A stretch of DNA of 64,000 bases from contig NZ_JBFREB010000001.1 in the NCBI RefSeq assembly GCF_052114085.1, positions 2,418,001-2,482,000 of the forward strand, written 5' to 3'. Both the position numbers and the translations under genes were made by a program. Origin of the DNA: Leifsonia sp052114085 (lineage in GTDB: Bacteria; Actinomycetota; Actinomycetes; Actinomycetales; Microbacteriaceae). A model generated the notes under the pieces. That model was not told the origin of the DNA. It searched no databases and saw only the letters and a program-made list of their open reading frames with translations. Position 1 is the first letter of the stretch; each line of letters starts with the position of its first letter. This document shows, one piece after another, positions 24,637 to 33,835 of the stretch.

Positions 24637-25470
24637 GTGGAGCGTCGGTTGCGGGTGTGGGATTCCGGGGCTTCGGAGGAGCTTCTGGTGGGCGGTGACG
24701 TCACCGAAGGCGTTGTTCGAGCAGGGAACACGGTGCGCCGTCCGCACGGCGCTTCGTCCGAGCGTGTGCAGGCATTGCTTACCCACCTTGAACGGGTTGG
24801 TTTCGCGGGCGCTCCACGATTCCTCGGCGTTGATGATCGCGGCCGTGATGTCCTGACGTTCGTCGAGGGTGAGGTAGCGGGACGCCCCGCACCCGAGTGG
24901 GTGGCTTCGGACGACCGCGCCACGAGCGTTGCGTCCCTCCTGCGCGCCTACCATGACGCGGTGGCTTCGTTCGGCCTGCCGGATATCTTCGAGGAGGCAT
25001 CCGTGCTGCCGGACGGTTCACCCGAATCGTTGGCCGTTCCGCGGGACCTGATCGGACACCGCGATGTCACTCTGGAGAACGTCGTGTTCAGCGACGGTGC
25101 CGCATCCGCACTGATCGACTTCGATCTCGCCCGCCCATCAGCCCGCGTTGAGGACGTCTGCAACATGCTGCAGTGGTGGGCGCCGTGGCAGCCGGTTGAA
25201 GACCGACCCGGGCCGCTTGTAGAGGTGGACGCCTGTGCTCGCGCGCGGATGATGGTGGACGCTTACGGCCTCGATTCCTACTCGCGGGGGATCCTGGTTC
25301 CGTTAGCGAGGAACATGGCTGAACGCACCTGGTATTCGATGCGGCTGCGAGCCCAGCGCGAAGGCGGCGGTTGGCGACGCATGTGGGACGCTGGAGTCGG
25401 CGACGCCATCCGACGCCGGCAGGCATGGCTGCAGAAGAACGAAGACGCTCTCGTTGCGGCGGTCACCTAG
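24637..25470 (+). CDS. aminoglycoside-phosphotransferase-fold kinase
   Basis: A 277-aa protein from GTG 24637 with GGGAGG upstream. It has the APH/choline-kinase fold markers: LTFVEGEVAG hinge, catalytic-loop-like LIGHRDVTLENVVF (residues about 138-151; Asp as base, Asn as metal ligand) and LIDFDLA (metal Asp, about 161). The usual HGDxxxxN is changed to HRDVTLEN. Substrate is unknown; resistance should not be assumed from this fold alone. Confidence 0.78.
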   Translation: MERRLRVWDSGASEELLVGGDVTEGVVRAGNTVRRPHGASSERVQALLTHLERVGFAGAPRFLGVDDRGRDVLTFVEGEVAGRPAPEWVASDDRATSVASLLRAYHDAVASFGLPDIFEEASVLPDGSPESLAVPRDLIGHRDVTLENVVFSDGAASALIDFDLARPSARVEDVCNMLQWWAPWQPVEDRPGPLVEVDACARARMMVDAYGLDSYSRGILVPLARNMAERTWYSMRLRAQREGGGWRRMWDAGVGDAIRRRQAWLQKNEDALVAAVT

Positions 25471-25641
25471 CCACAGCACCCGCGCAGCGAACCTTGGATC
25501 GTCTCCCATGTCCCGCTTGGGCTAGGCGCTTTCGTGAGCAGATCGCTCGGTTGTATGTGTGGTCTGTCGATTTCGGATGCGCTCTCACGTCGTACTACTG
25601 AGTCGACATCTAACGTCGACCAGAATCAGAAGGAGCACACC

Positions 25642-25929
25642 ATGTCTGCTTTCGTTCTTGCTTTCCGCAACGATCCCGCCGTGAATGCCACCGAGGAAGA
25701 GGTCGCTGCGTGGGGCGCGTGGTTCCAGAAGCTCGGCCCGGCCGTGACCGACATGGGCAGCCGCGTCGGGGCAACCAACCTGCTGGGGACGTCCGCCGGA
25801 GCCAACGCGTTGTCGGGATACACCCTGATAGATGCAACCGACCTGGCCGCGGCGACCGCGCTGGCCGAAGGATGCCCCGGCCTCTCTTACGGGGGCAGCG
25901 TCGAGGTGGGCGAAGTGGTCGCGATGTAG
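25642..25929 (+). CDS. short YCII-related-like protein
   Basis: A 95-aa protein; AGAAGGAG lies seven bases before the ATG. MSAFVLAFRND strand, a helix with EEEVAAWGAWFQKLG, a Gly-rich turn and GYTLIDATDLAAATALAEGCP match the YCII/DGPF fold order. Monocistronic, convergent with the response-regulator gene whose stop lies two bases away. Confidence 0.65.
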   Translation: MSAFVLAFRNDPAVNATEEEVAAWGAWFQKLGPAVTDMGSRVGATNLLGTSAGANALSGYTLIDATDLAAATALAEGCPGLSYGGSVEVGEVVAM

Positions 25930-25931
25930 GG

Positions 25932-26567
25932 TCAGCGCACGAGACCGTTTTCGTGAGCGAACGCCACCAGTTGAACGCGGGACGTGAGGTCGAGCTTCGC
26001 GAGGATGCTTCTGATGTGCGTTTTCACCGTCGCTTCAGAGATGAAAGCGGTGCGGCCGATCTCACCGTTGCTGAGGCCGCGGGCTGCCAGCAGAAATACC
26101 TCCTTCTCGCGAATCGAAAGGGGATCAATCGCCTCCGGTCGGCGTCTCGCTAGCGTCCGGAACAGCTCGCTCGTGGCGTTGGATGCGATGACCGAGTGCC
26201 CATCATGCACGGTGCGGATCGCCGCCAGGATGAAGTCCGGAGTCGCATCTTTGAGAAGGAAGCCGTCCGCGCCGACTCGCAGCGCGGCAGCGACCGCCTC
26301 GTCGCGGTCGAAGGTCGTGAGGACGATGATGCGCGGAAGAGGCGAAGCGGTCGCGCTCCGGATAGCCTGCGTGGCCGCGATGCCATCCATCCCCGGCATT
26401 CGAATGTCCATGAGCATGACATCCGGATGCGCCGACCGCGCCAACTCGACGGCGTCGCTGCCGTTCGTTGCTGCACCTGCGAAATCGAGATCCTTCTGCG
26501 ACTCGATGACCATCTGCAATCCCGCGCAGAACAGCGGCTGGTCATCGACGACCGCCACCCGGATCAC
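25932..26567 (-). CDS. NarL/FixJ-type response regulator
   Basis: A 211-aa protein. Receiver domain 1-120 with acidic pocket VVDDQ, phosphoacceptor Asp54 in LMDIRMPG, Thr in VLTTFD and Lys in LLKDA. LuxR-type HTH at about 147-205 (LSIREKEVFLLAARGLSNGE ... VKTHIRSILAKL). Coupled to the histidine kinase gene by a four-base ATGA overlap, so the pair forms one two-component system. The stimulus is not evident. Confidence 0.9.
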   Translation of the reverse strand: MIRVAVVDDQPLFCAGLQMVIESQKDLDFAGAATNGSDAVELARSAHPDVMLMDIRMPGMDGIAATQAIRSATASPLPRIIVLTTFDRDEAVAAALRVGADGFLLKDATPDFILAAIRTVHDGHSVIASNATSELFRTLARRRPEAIDPLSIREKEVFLLAARGLSNGEIGRTAFISEATVKTHIRSILAKLDLTSRVQLVAFAHENGLVR

Positions 26568-27775
26568 GCGATCCCCTCGCGTCCAGCGGATGGGATGTAA
26601 GCCGTCACGAGGAACCCGCCGCGGATGTCGTCGTCAGCCCCTGCGTCAAGCCAGCCTCCTGCGAGCCGAGCGCGCTCCCGCATACCGATCACGCCCCTGC
26701 CATTAGGGTTGGGCGCCGCTAGCTCGCTGACCTCGTTGTCCGGTCGAGAGGTGATGGAGATCGCGATACCGTCGTCGCGATTGTCGAGTGCCAGCCGCAC
26801 GAGGGCTCCCGGACCTGCGTGCTTCAGCGCGTTCGTCAGACCCTCCTGAACAATCCGGTAGACAGCGAGTTCCTGCGCAACCGTGAGGTCGGCGTCGTCA
26901 CCGAAACGCTCGATCGTGATCGCTAATCCAGCGTCCGACAGGCGCCGCACGAGCTCCTCCAGGTCCGCGATGCCGGGATGGGCTGGTCCGTCGGGGCTTC
27001 CGACCAGGGTCTCAATGAGTACGCGAACTTCCGTCAACGATGAACGTGCGGTGGAGGCGATGGTTGCGAGCGACGGCGCGACAGCCGCGGGCCTCTCCTC
27101 AGCCACGAGACGTGCTCCGTCGGCTTGGGCCAGGATCACCGATAGCGAGTGCGCCATGATGTCGTGCACGTCCTGCGCTATCCGCTCCCGCTCAGAAGCC
27201 ACGACGACCTCGGTCTCTGCTGCGCGGAGCGCGCTCGTCGCTCGAGCAAGCTCGAGCTCACTGGTGCGCTTCCTCCTCCAGGTGCCGAGGAGAGCACCTA
27301 TCAGCCACGAGATCCCCGCCGCACCGGCGCAGACGATGAAGAAGATGGCACGCGTGCCGGCGTTGACGTGTCCAACCCCCAGTGACCAGGAAATGAGCCC
27401 CGCCGCAGAAATCCCTGCCCCGACAGCAAACGCAAACGTGATCGCTCGCATCCGTCCTTGGGTTGTGGCTGCAACGACGAGGATGACGATCGCATACCCG
27501 GCGTACGCCAATGGTTCATCGAAGACGGCGGTCGGGAACAGCAGCTGACCTATCAGAACGGCGGTCCCCGCGACCATTGCCGCGACCGGCTGCAATCGGG
27601 AACACGCGATCGCCGTGGCCAGGAGGAGGAGCGCCGCCCAAAACGGAACAGTGAGGCGAAGCGATCCTGCGGCGAGCTGATGCCGCCCCACAACCTCAAT
27701 CGCCCAGAGCACGAAGAAGGCCACGCCGACGGCCGGTTCGACGAGCCATCGGTTACGCCGCAGGAACAAACTCAT
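26564..27775 (-). CDS. histidine kinase, NarL-partner (HisKA_3) type
   Basis: A 403-aa sensor kinase from ATG 27775 (MSLFLRRNRW). The N-terminal half (residues about 10-165) has five or six membrane helices and no large outer domain, as in actinobacterial DesK-like kinases. HisKA_3: ERERIAQDVHDIMAHSLSV with phospho-His. HATPase_c: EGLTNALKHAG (N box) and GRGVIGMRERARLAGG (G box). Signal is probably sensed within the membrane. Confidence 0.88.
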   Translation of the reverse strand: MSLFLRRNRWLVEPAVGVAFFVLWAIEVVGRHQLAAGSLRLTVPFWAALLLLATAIACSRLQPVAAMVAGTAVLIGQLLFPTAVFDEPLAYAGYAIVILVVAATTQGRMRAITFAFAVGAGISAAGLISWSLGVGHVNAGTRAIFFIVCAGAAGISWLIGALLGTWRRKRTSELELARATSALRAAETEVVVASERERIAQDVHDIMAHSLSVILAQADGARLVAEERPAAVAPSLATIASTARSSLTEVRVLIETLVGSPDGPAHPGIADLEELVRRLSDAGLAITIERFGDDADLTVAQELAVYRIVQEGLTNALKHAGPGALVRLALDNRDDGIAISITSRPDNEVSELAAPNPNGRGVIGMRERARLAGGWLDAGADDDIRGGFLVTAYIPSAGREGIA

Positions 27776-27870
27776 GCCGAACACGCTATGGCCCGCACAC
27801 GTGCGGGGAGCCAAATTCGCGCCGATTTCAGCCTTTGGGTGGAGCCGATCACCCCTATGGGCCACACGTC

Positions 27871-28458
27871 TCAGGCGTCGAGGTGCAGGCTCGTGTCCGC
27901 CGGTCCGGTCCGCCAGGCGGTGAAGTGGACGGTGAGGTCGGCCCGTGACGGAGCGCAGCACAGGGGGCCCGCGGTCACTGCGGCGTCGGGGTCGAGGGGC
28001 GCCACCCGCACAAGTCGCCACGGTTCGTCGTTCACTCGGGCGCGGACGGTGAGGGCGTCACCGGACCGACTGGCACGGATCGTGACAAGCCGACCATGCC
28101 AGCCGGGCACCGGCGAGAGGGACCAGTCGGAAAAGCCGCGGGTGACGACCGCGCCGAGGCTGTCCTCACCGTCGCTGCGTTCCACCCCAGCCTTGATCCA
28201 GGTGCTGTCGTCGACCTTGACGAAGATGCCGGCCTGGTCGAACTGGGCAGAGAAGTCGAGGAGAAACGACACCTCCATCGCGGTGTCCTGGCCGAACGAC
28301 GTGAGAAGGGCGTGCTCAGTGTCGTGTACGAAACCGTAGGAGGTGATGCGCCATGCGTCGCTTCCCTCTACGGCCGTGACGCGCATTCCGTCGTCGGCCA
28401 CCACCACGTGGGCGGGCTCGGTCGTCCACGTGCCGGAGTTCCAGTCGATGTCAGTCAT
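27871..28458 (-). CDS. DUF1349 concanavalin-like protein
   Basis: A 195-aa soluble protein. Segments WRITSYGFVHDTEHALL, DQAGIFVKVDDSTWIKAGVE and SRADLTVHFTAWRTGP are the conserved core of DUF1349, a beta-sandwich of the concanavalin-A-like class often found near sugar or carbohydrate genes. No signal peptide. Function not known. Transcribed alone. Confidence 0.8.
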   Translation of the reverse strand: MTDIDWNSGTWTTEPAHVVVADDGMRVTAVEGSDAWRITSYGFVHDTEHALLTSFGQDTAMEVSFLLDFSAQFDQAGIFVKVDDSTWIKAGVERSDGEDSLGAVVTRGFSDWSLSPVPGWHGRLVTIRASRSGDALTVRARVNDEPWRLVRVAPLDPDAAVTAGPLCCAPSRADLTVHFTAWRTGPADTSLHLDA

Positions 28459-28514
28459 GTCATCGAATGTATCGCCCGTCTCGATCGCCGACCCGGACCC
28501 CGGCCGGGGGCGGT

Positions 28515-29759
28515 CTACTGCGGGAAGAGTTCGGTTCCGCGCCGCCAGACCTGTCGGATGTCGAGCGTGCTCGAGATGGAAACGGTGGGATCCCCGTCAA
28601 CGAGGAGGAGATCCGCGCGGAGCCCCTCTGCGATCCGCCCGCGGTCGGTGAGGCCGAATCGGCGGGCTGGAACGGACGTAGCGGCGCGGAGCGCTTCGAC
28701 CGGCCTGAGGCCGGCCCGAACAAGGAACTGGAGCTCGTGGTGGACACTGGCACCGTGCGCCATCCCGCCGAGAGTCGGAAGAGGGAACGACACGTCGGTG
28801 CCGACCAGGATATCCACCCCCGCCGCTCGCAGTGCCCGGACGGACGCGAGAGCCGCTTCCAGGTCGCCGCTCGGGAACCGGTCGTAGCTGCTCTCGAGCG
28901 TGGCAATCCATTGATCGTCCAGCTTCGCTCGGACCCGCGGGTCGGCCGCCAGGTCAGTTGCCGGAATTCCCATCATCGACGCATTCAGGACGACGCACGG
29001 AACCACGAACGCTCCCGATCGAGCGACGGCGTCGATGATGTCCGGAGTGTGCGGCTTATCCATGAAGAGGTGCACGAGCCCGTCGATCCCCGCTGCGACA
29101 GCCGATGCGGTGGAGTCGATGGTGAGGGTGTGGGCAACGGTGAGAAGGCCTTCGCGCCGTGCCGCTTCCACACCGGCCTGGATCGTCGCGTCATCCAGCA
29201 TGGGCAGTCCCGGCGCCCCCTCGACGCTGCCGTCGTCGATCATGAACTTGATGTAATCCGAGCCCGCCGCCTTGAGCTGTGGGACGAACGCAGCGGCTTC
29301 TGCTGGCGTCGACGCGAAAGGCATCACGACACCCGACCAGTCCGCGTGCTCGTCGCCGTCCTCCCAGGGGGCTTCCTCGTCGTCCGCCCCACCATCGCCC
29401 ATCAGTTCACTCGGATGCCCGCCAGGAGGCGTGATCCCGAAGCCGGCCGATCGCACATCCGCCAGCCGGTCGTTGTCGGCGACCTCGGCTCGCATTCCCT
29501 TGGTGAACACGCCCTGCATCTCCAGCTCCGTGGTCACACCGAAGGTGAGGGCAAGCTCGAGGCCCTCCATCGACGTGTGAACGTGGGAGTCGATGAGACC
29601 CGGGAGCAGGAACGAACCCGCTGCATCGACGACACGGGCGTCGGGCGGAACTGCGCCTCCGACTGAAACGATCTGGCTTCCCTCGATCACCACCGTGGTG
29701 GCGTCGACGACGTCGTTCCCCTCGAAAACCCGCGCGTTCACGATTGCTGTCTTGCCCAT
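28515..29759 (-). CDS. metal-dependent amidohydrolase
   Basis: A 414-aa amidohydrolase-superfamily enzyme; AAGGAG precedes the ATG. Metal motif GLIDSHVHT (residues about 54-62), carboxylated-Lys candidate in DYIKFMIDDG (about 171), His in VAHTL (about 206), His in LVHLF (about 229) and Asp in VGTDVSFPLP (about 321). It resembles the imidazolonepropionase/aryldialkylphosphatase-related group. The gene is divergent from a TetR regulator, its likely controller. Confidence 0.83.
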   Translation of the reverse strand: MGKTAIVNARVFEGNDVVDATTVVIEGSQIVSVGGAVPPDARVVDAAGSFLLPGLIDSHVHTSMEGLELALTFGVTTELEMQGVFTKGMRAEVADNDRLADVRSAGFGITPPGGHPSELMGDGGADDEEAPWEDGDEHADWSGVVMPFASTPAEAAAFVPQLKAAGSDYIKFMIDDGSVEGAPGLPMLDDATIQAGVEAARREGLLTVAHTLTIDSTASAVAAGIDGLVHLFMDKPHTPDIIDAVARSGAFVVPCVVLNASMMGIPATDLAADPRVRAKLDDQWIATLESSYDRFPSGDLEAALASVRALRAAGVDILVGTDVSFPLPTLGGMAHGASVHHELQFLVRAGLRPVEALRAATSVPARRFGLTDRGRIAEGLRADLLLVDGDPTVSISSTLDIRQVWRRGTELFPQ

Positions 29760-29856
29760 TGCGTGCTCCTTATTCCTCGATCAGTCGACGCTATCACTAT
29801 TCTGTAGTCATTACGGAAATGGTGCGAGTAGTTATTTGGTTTCGATACGGATTGGG

Positions 29857-29862
29857 TACACT
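29857..29862 (+). promoter_or_regulatory. -10 box for leaderless TetR gene
   Basis: TACACT ends six bases before ATG 29869, with TTTGGT 16 bases upstream as a weak -35. The same region must carry the operator for the divergent amidohydrolase, but I find no clean palindrome. Confidence 0.45.
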
Positions 29863-29868
29863 AAGCGA

Positions 29869-30453
29869 ATGGCAGCGGGAACCGGTCTCCGAGAGCGCAA
29901 GAAGGCTCAGAATCGTCAGTCACTCCATCTGGCGGCGTTGCGCCTGTTCCTTGAACAGGGGTTCGACAACGTCACGGTCGCCCAGATCGCCGAAGAAGCG
30001 AACGTAGCGCTGACCACACTGTTCACCTACTTCCCCGCGGGCAAGGTCGCGCTGGTCTTCGAGCACGACGAAGACCGGCCAGCCGCCCTCCGGCAGGCCG
30101 TCGAGAACCGCGCCGCGGGAACGGACGTCATCCGGGCGATCGAGGAGTTCATGAACACTCGGCTGCCCTTCGACACCGAGGACAAGCACTCCAGAGACGT
30201 GCTCGAGTTGATCTACTCCACCCCGCAGCTCCGGTCCTACGTCCGAGCGAAATGGACCGACTGTGAAGACGACGTCGCGTCCATGCTCGCCTCATCCCAG
30301 CCGACCGCCCCGCCGGCCAGTCTGCATGCCCTCGCGCTGTTCATCCTCGAATGCCCCGACCTGGCCGCGCGCGAACCCTCACCCCAGGAAGCGCTGTCGA
30401 TGCTGCTGGACAACCTCCGCCGTGGATGGGGACTCGAAGCCAGCTCGAGTTGA
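29869..30453 (+). CDS. TetR-family regulator
   Basis: A 194-aa protein. HTH at residues about 9-55 (RKKAQNRQSLHLAALRLFLE, then VTVAQIAEEANVALTTLFTY); FTYFPAGKV is the usual end of the HTH domain. Ligand-binding half to 194. Starts as a leaderless ATG; upstream in-frame codons to 29593 are rejected. Divergent from the amidohydrolase. Confidence 0.87.
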   Translation: MAAGTGLRERKKAQNRQSLHLAALRLFLEQGFDNVTVAQIAEEANVALTTLFTYFPAGKVALVFEHDEDRPAALRQAVENRAAGTDVIRAIEEFMNTRLPFDTEDKHSRDVLELIYSTPQLRSYVRAKWTDCEDDVASMLASSQPTAPPASLHALALFILECPDLAAREPSPQEALSMLLDNLRRGWGLEASSS

Positions 30454-30549
30454 TTGCTGACGATTTGAAGCGTCGGCGACGAAGTCCGGTCGGATCTCCC
30501 GCGCCCGGTCGTGGATCCTCTTACAGCTCACCATGCGTAGGCTTCGACA

Positions 30550-31076
30550 GTGACAGAACTGAGCGGGGAACGTGTGTTTCTGCGCCCCTGGAGGTTGGAC
30601 GATGCCGCGTTCGTCTACGACCTCTACTCCCGGTGGGAGGTACAGAGGTATATCGGGCGCGAACCCCAGGTCATGACGGAGCCGCGGCAAGCTCGTGCGC
30701 TGATCGAGCGCCTTCGCGGCAAGGAAAACAGTGCCCTCGGGTATTGGGCTGTCGAAACGCTTTCCACAGGAAGGCTCGTTGGTACAGCCATGCTCCAGGG
30801 CATACGAATCTCGGGGACGCAGCAGCCTTCTGACGAGATCGAATCGGGTGGCACTTCCATCCGGATGCTTGGGGCAACGGCTATGCGACGGATGCGGCCA
30901 GACGCGTTCTCCAGCACGCATTCGACTCCGGGCTCAAACGCATCATCGCCGTGGCCCACCCCGACAACACGGCCTCGCACCGCGTCTGCCTGCGGCTCGG
31001 CATGAGAGACGCCGGGCGCACCGCGAGGTATTACGACACCCAATGCGAGCTGTTCACCATCGACCCTCTGAAGTAG
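30550..31076 (+). pseudogene. GNAT acetyltransferase with single-base frameshift
   Basis: GTG 30550 starts a GNAT (RimJ/RimL-like) protein: VFLRPWRLDDAAFVYDLYSR and the DEIE segment. At 30841-30843 the frame breaks (GATCGAATCGGG; one A fewer would be expected from family pattern EIGWHFHPDAWGNGYATDAA). The continuation WHFHPDAWGNGYATDAARRV and HPDNTASHRVCLRLGMRD is intact in the other frame to the TAG at 31074-31076 and holds the acetyl-CoA loop. Total length 527 nt equals 176 codons minus one base. It may be a true pseudogene or a sequencing error; it abuts the genomic island. Confidence 0.8.
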
Positions 31077-31110
31077 GGCACGACCGGCAATTCAATTGCG
31101 GTCCAAGGGG

Positions 31111-31129
31111 GCCCCTGGAGGGACTCGAA
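31111..31129 (-). repeat. attachment-site repeat, distal end (tRNA 3' fragment)
   Basis: Exact copy of 45381-45399, the T-arm/acceptor end of tRNA-Arg(CCT). Homology stops immediately after (AAACTGG here, CCCCCAA in the tRNA). Confidence 0.85.
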
Positions 31130-31236
31130 AACTGGGACCACTCTTTAACCATCGCTAGCCATGGTCCAAAATCCGCGGAATTCCGCGCTCTTTGACCGCG
31201 TGGAGATGACTGCGATTACAGAGAAACTCACCCGAT

Positions 31237-31258
31237 TGTGGGCAAATTGTGGGCAAAT
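31237..31258 (+). repeat. arm-type repeat, left
   Basis: Two tandem TGTGGGCAAAT units; the identical 22 bases occur in the same orientation at 45289-45310, each about 70-110 bases inside an attachment core. Confidence 0.7.
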
Positions 31259-31266
31259 TTAGTCAT

Positions 31267-31283
31267 CACAGACATTGTTCGAA
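31267..31283 (+). repeat. 17-bp direct repeat flanking the IS, left copy
   Basis: CACAGACATTGTTCGAA; exact copy at 32678-32694 on the far side of the IS. Either an unusually long target duplication or a pre-existing repeat. Confidence 0.7.
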
Positions 31284-32677
31284 TGTGATGTATCAAGACA
31301 TCTCTGACGATTCTGCATCAGGACATCTCTGACAAAGGATGTATCAGGACATCTCTGACACTCCCCGATTCTTGCGTGGGCCGCGGGGTCCGCGAGGGTT
31401 GCCGCTGCCGACGTATTTGGTGCCCGGCGCGGGCCACGGGTATTCGGCCAGGAGGGTGCCCTGGGCGTCGAAGATCAGGAGCCGGTCGGCTTCCTCGACC
31501 CGGTAGGCGATCTGGCCGGCGAGGGTGCGGCTGACCTGGAACTTGGCGCCTCGGGCATAGACAGTGCCGTTGTCGTGGATGCGCGTCATTCGCAGGCCGC
31601 CGTCTCCGACCGTGGCGGCAGACTGCGGGACCGGTCGCGGCGGCTCAACCACCGGTGTCGCCGCCCAGGACAACGCCGGAGTGATCCGACCCGGCAGGCC
31701 TTGGTGCGGCCGCTCGGTGTTATAGATCAGGTCGAACGCGTCGACCTGGGACTGCAACTGCTCCAGCGACTCCGCCAGCGGTTGCTTGTCGAGCCAGCGG
31801 AACAACGTCTGATGGAACCGCTCATTCTTCCCTTGCGTGGTCGGCTTATAAGGTTTCCCGGTGATCGGCTCAACACCGAGCGAGCGCAGATAGACGACCA
31901 GCTGACCCAGCACTCCCCGCCGTGACGGGTTCAACGCGGCCCCGTTATCGCTGAGTAGCCGCTGCGGAACACCATGCGCGGCGATCCCTTTGCTGACCAC
32001 GGCGATCGCGCCTTCCGAGGTCTCACCCCCAGCTGACGTGGGAGGCGACGGCGAGGCGGGAGTGGTCGTCGATGAGTTGAAAGATCACGCACTTGCGACC
32101 ACCGGTGAGCACGTATTCGGTCGCGTCCAGCTGCCAGCACGCGTTCGGCGCCGGATAGACGAACCGCCGATACGACGCCCGCGGCTTCTTCCGCGGTTCG
32201 ACCCGAGCAACACCCTGATCACGGAAGATCCGCGCCAGCGACGCCATCGAGGGAACCGGGTCCATGCCGAGCGACCGCATCTTCTCGTGAACACTGATCG
32301 GACCATGATCCAGACCGGACTGCTCCAACGCCGCCCGCACTCCGATCGCCTGCTCGACCACGTCGTCGGCGACCTTCGACGGGCTGTCTTTCGGCCGTCG
32401 CGAGCGCGGCTCCAACGCCGCCGCCGGCCCGTCCGTCGCCGCCCGTTTTCGGATCGCGTAGAACGTCTCCCGAGAGATCCCGTGCTCGGCGCAGAACGTC
32501 GTCACCGCTCCTCGTGGCGCATCCGGCGGCCACTGAACGATGGCGAGACGGACGCGAGGATCGACAGGCTCAATGCGGCTCATCCCTCAAACATTGAGGG
32601 CAACTGTCAGGACCAAACACCGCCGAAGCGTCAGAGATCTATTGATGCACATGTGTCAGAGATGTCCTGACACATAA
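31284..32677 (-). mobile_element. IS481-like insertion sequence with repeated end motifs
   Basis: The outer inverted repeats are ATGTATCAAGACATCTCTGAC (21 bases, from 31288) and the reverse complement of 32655-32675. Further copies of ATCAGGACATCTCTGAC occur at 31317-31333 and 31339-31359, the last overlapping the transposase stop, and a partial copy near 32628 at the right. Such subterminal motifs are likely transposase-binding sites. The transposase is frameshifted. Confidence 0.75.
31344..32583 (-). pseudogene. IS481-like DDE transposase, frameshifted
   Basis: The N-terminal part (32583-32023) has an HTH (TTFCAEHGISRETFYAIRKR) and the start of the rve catalytic core with first Asp in CWQLDATEY; the C-terminal part (from about 32027 down to 31344) carries the second Asp in LLSDNGAAL and the Glu in TQGKNERFHQTLFR. 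The frame breaks at a run of five C (32026-32030, G on the coding strand), where four would keep it open. The full product would be about 413 aa. Probably inactive unless the run slips during translation. Confidence 0.8.
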
Positions 32678-32909
32678 CACAGACATTGTTCGAAACTGGG
32701 ATGTCGCAGAGGATCGGCGCCGCTCCTGCCTCAGAAGATACGCGAAAGCCGTGGGCTCGGCGACGGGCACGTCTTCGCGTGAGTCCCTGGGACCGGCCCC
32801 AGCATCAGCGCGAGGCAACACTCTCGGCGACCTCTGAACGCGCGTCGGACTGCCACTGATCCGGCGTCTGTCCTTGAGGCACGAAGTCCATTTTCGCTAG
32901 GTTGGCCGC
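32584..32909. other. IS right end and intergenic DNA, no gene seen
   Basis: Contains the right inverted repeat (32655-32675) and right 17-bp direct repeat (32678-32694). The remaining 215 bases up to the HNH gene show no convincing ORF, with only shadow frames on the minus strand. Confidence 0.5.
32678..32694 (+). repeat. 17-bp direct repeat flanking the IS, right copy
   Basis: Exact copy of 31267-31283. Confidence 0.7.
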
Positions 32910-33662
32910 ATGGGGCCGCATCCCTTCCTCGTCGACGCTCCTCATGCGCGTTACTTCCTCGACGACCACTGCGCGAACTGCCTTGACGAGCTGCCCGAGC
33001 TGGAAGACGCGCTCTTCTGCAGCAGTTGGTGTAACGAGATTGCCGGGCACGTCCGTTATATGCGGGGCGCGTTCCGAGACGGTCGGATCAACGACCCGGC
33101 GGTGAAGGAAGCGATCAGCACTCGAAACGCCTTTCTGCTCATCGGCGGCTATCGCTCGCTTGGACGCCAAGTGAGCCCGAGCGCGCGAGCGCACGTGGTG
33201 AATCGCGCCGGCGGCCTATGCCAGGCGTGCGGACGGGCCGGAGTCGAGGTGGACCACATCTCCGGAAACTCAAACGAGGTGGACAATCTCCAGCTACTAT
33301 GCGGGGATTGCCATCGAGCAAAGACAGCCAAGCACCTTCATCCGGCGTCGGAGGAGAACCGGGCCCTGCTCATGTCAATTATGGTGGGCCGCGTAATGCC
33401 CGACGAGCCGATTCTCTTGGCGGATGACCACGAACAATGGAGCACTCGCTGGCGCGAACTCAAGGCGTCGCGACTTCGACGGTACGTGGAACACGCAAGA
33501 GCGGGCGGCTTCGATCCAGTCGGGCTAAGGACTCGTTCGGCGATTGAGACTGCGAGGGATTCGCATCGTGCGGAAGCCGCGCGGAAAGCCCTAGTGGATG
33601 CTGACGTAGCTAGAAGTGACTTCTTCGAGCGATTAGTGCGCAAGGCGTGGGAAGAGGATTGA
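32910..33662 (+). CDS. HNH endonuclease-like protein with N-terminal zinc knuckle
   Basis: A 250-aa protein. The N-terminus holds CANC ... CSSWC (residues about 21-41), a probable zinc site. The HNH domain at about 95-145 is LCQACGRAGVEVDHISGNSN followed by LLCGDCHRAKTAKH: two CxxC pairs and the DH/N...H catalytic residues. The C-terminal third is helical and charged. It sits upstream of and on the same strand as the type I restriction genes; free-standing HNH proteins often accompany restriction systems in islands, but whether it acts with them is unknown. Confidence 0.75.
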   Translation: MGPHPFLVDAPHARYFLDDHCANCLDELPELEDALFCSSWCNEIAGHVRYMRGAFRDGRINDPAVKEAISTRNAFLLIGGYRSLGRQVSPSARAHVVNRAGGLCQACGRAGVEVDHISGNSNEVDNLQLLCGDCHRAKTAKHLHPASEENRALLMSIMVGRVMPDEPILLADDHEQWSTRWRELKASRLRRYVEHARAGGFDPVGLRTRSAIETARDSHRAEAARKALVDADVARSDFFERLVRKAWEED

Positions 33663-33835
33663 GCGAGACCGCCCCGCGTGGCCCGTCGTTCCATAGCCGG
33701 CCGAGCGGTCGCGCCTGGCAGCTCCACAAGTACCGCATGACTTCGCTTCGTACGCCCCGAAGGGGCGATAGCGTGTGTGATGGGGCGTTGCCAAACTAAG
33801 AGAGGCAAGGCAACTCACCGAAAGGCTTCCCGAGC
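33663..33835. other. intergenic region before hsdM
   Basis: A short perfect stem CGCCCC/GGGGCG (33753-33767) with a 3-nt loop lies here without T-run; it may end the HNH transcript or sit in the hsdM promoter region. GAAAGG (33820-33825) is the likely hsdM ribosome site. Confidence 0.35.

Noticed and set aside
24637..25470. Antibiotic resistance phosphotransferase
   Set aside because: The fold is shared by many small-molecule kinases and the catalytic loop is non-standard; substrate cannot be claimed. The same caution applies to 55491-56372.
31237..31360. Clustered short direct repeats taken as a CRISPR array
   Set aside because: The repeats are integrase-arm-like and IS-end motifs with irregular spacing; no cas genes are present.
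32026..32030. Programmed frameshift making a full-length transposase
   Set aside because: The required shift is +1 at a G run without a recognised slippery heptamer; a simple one-base insertion is more likely.
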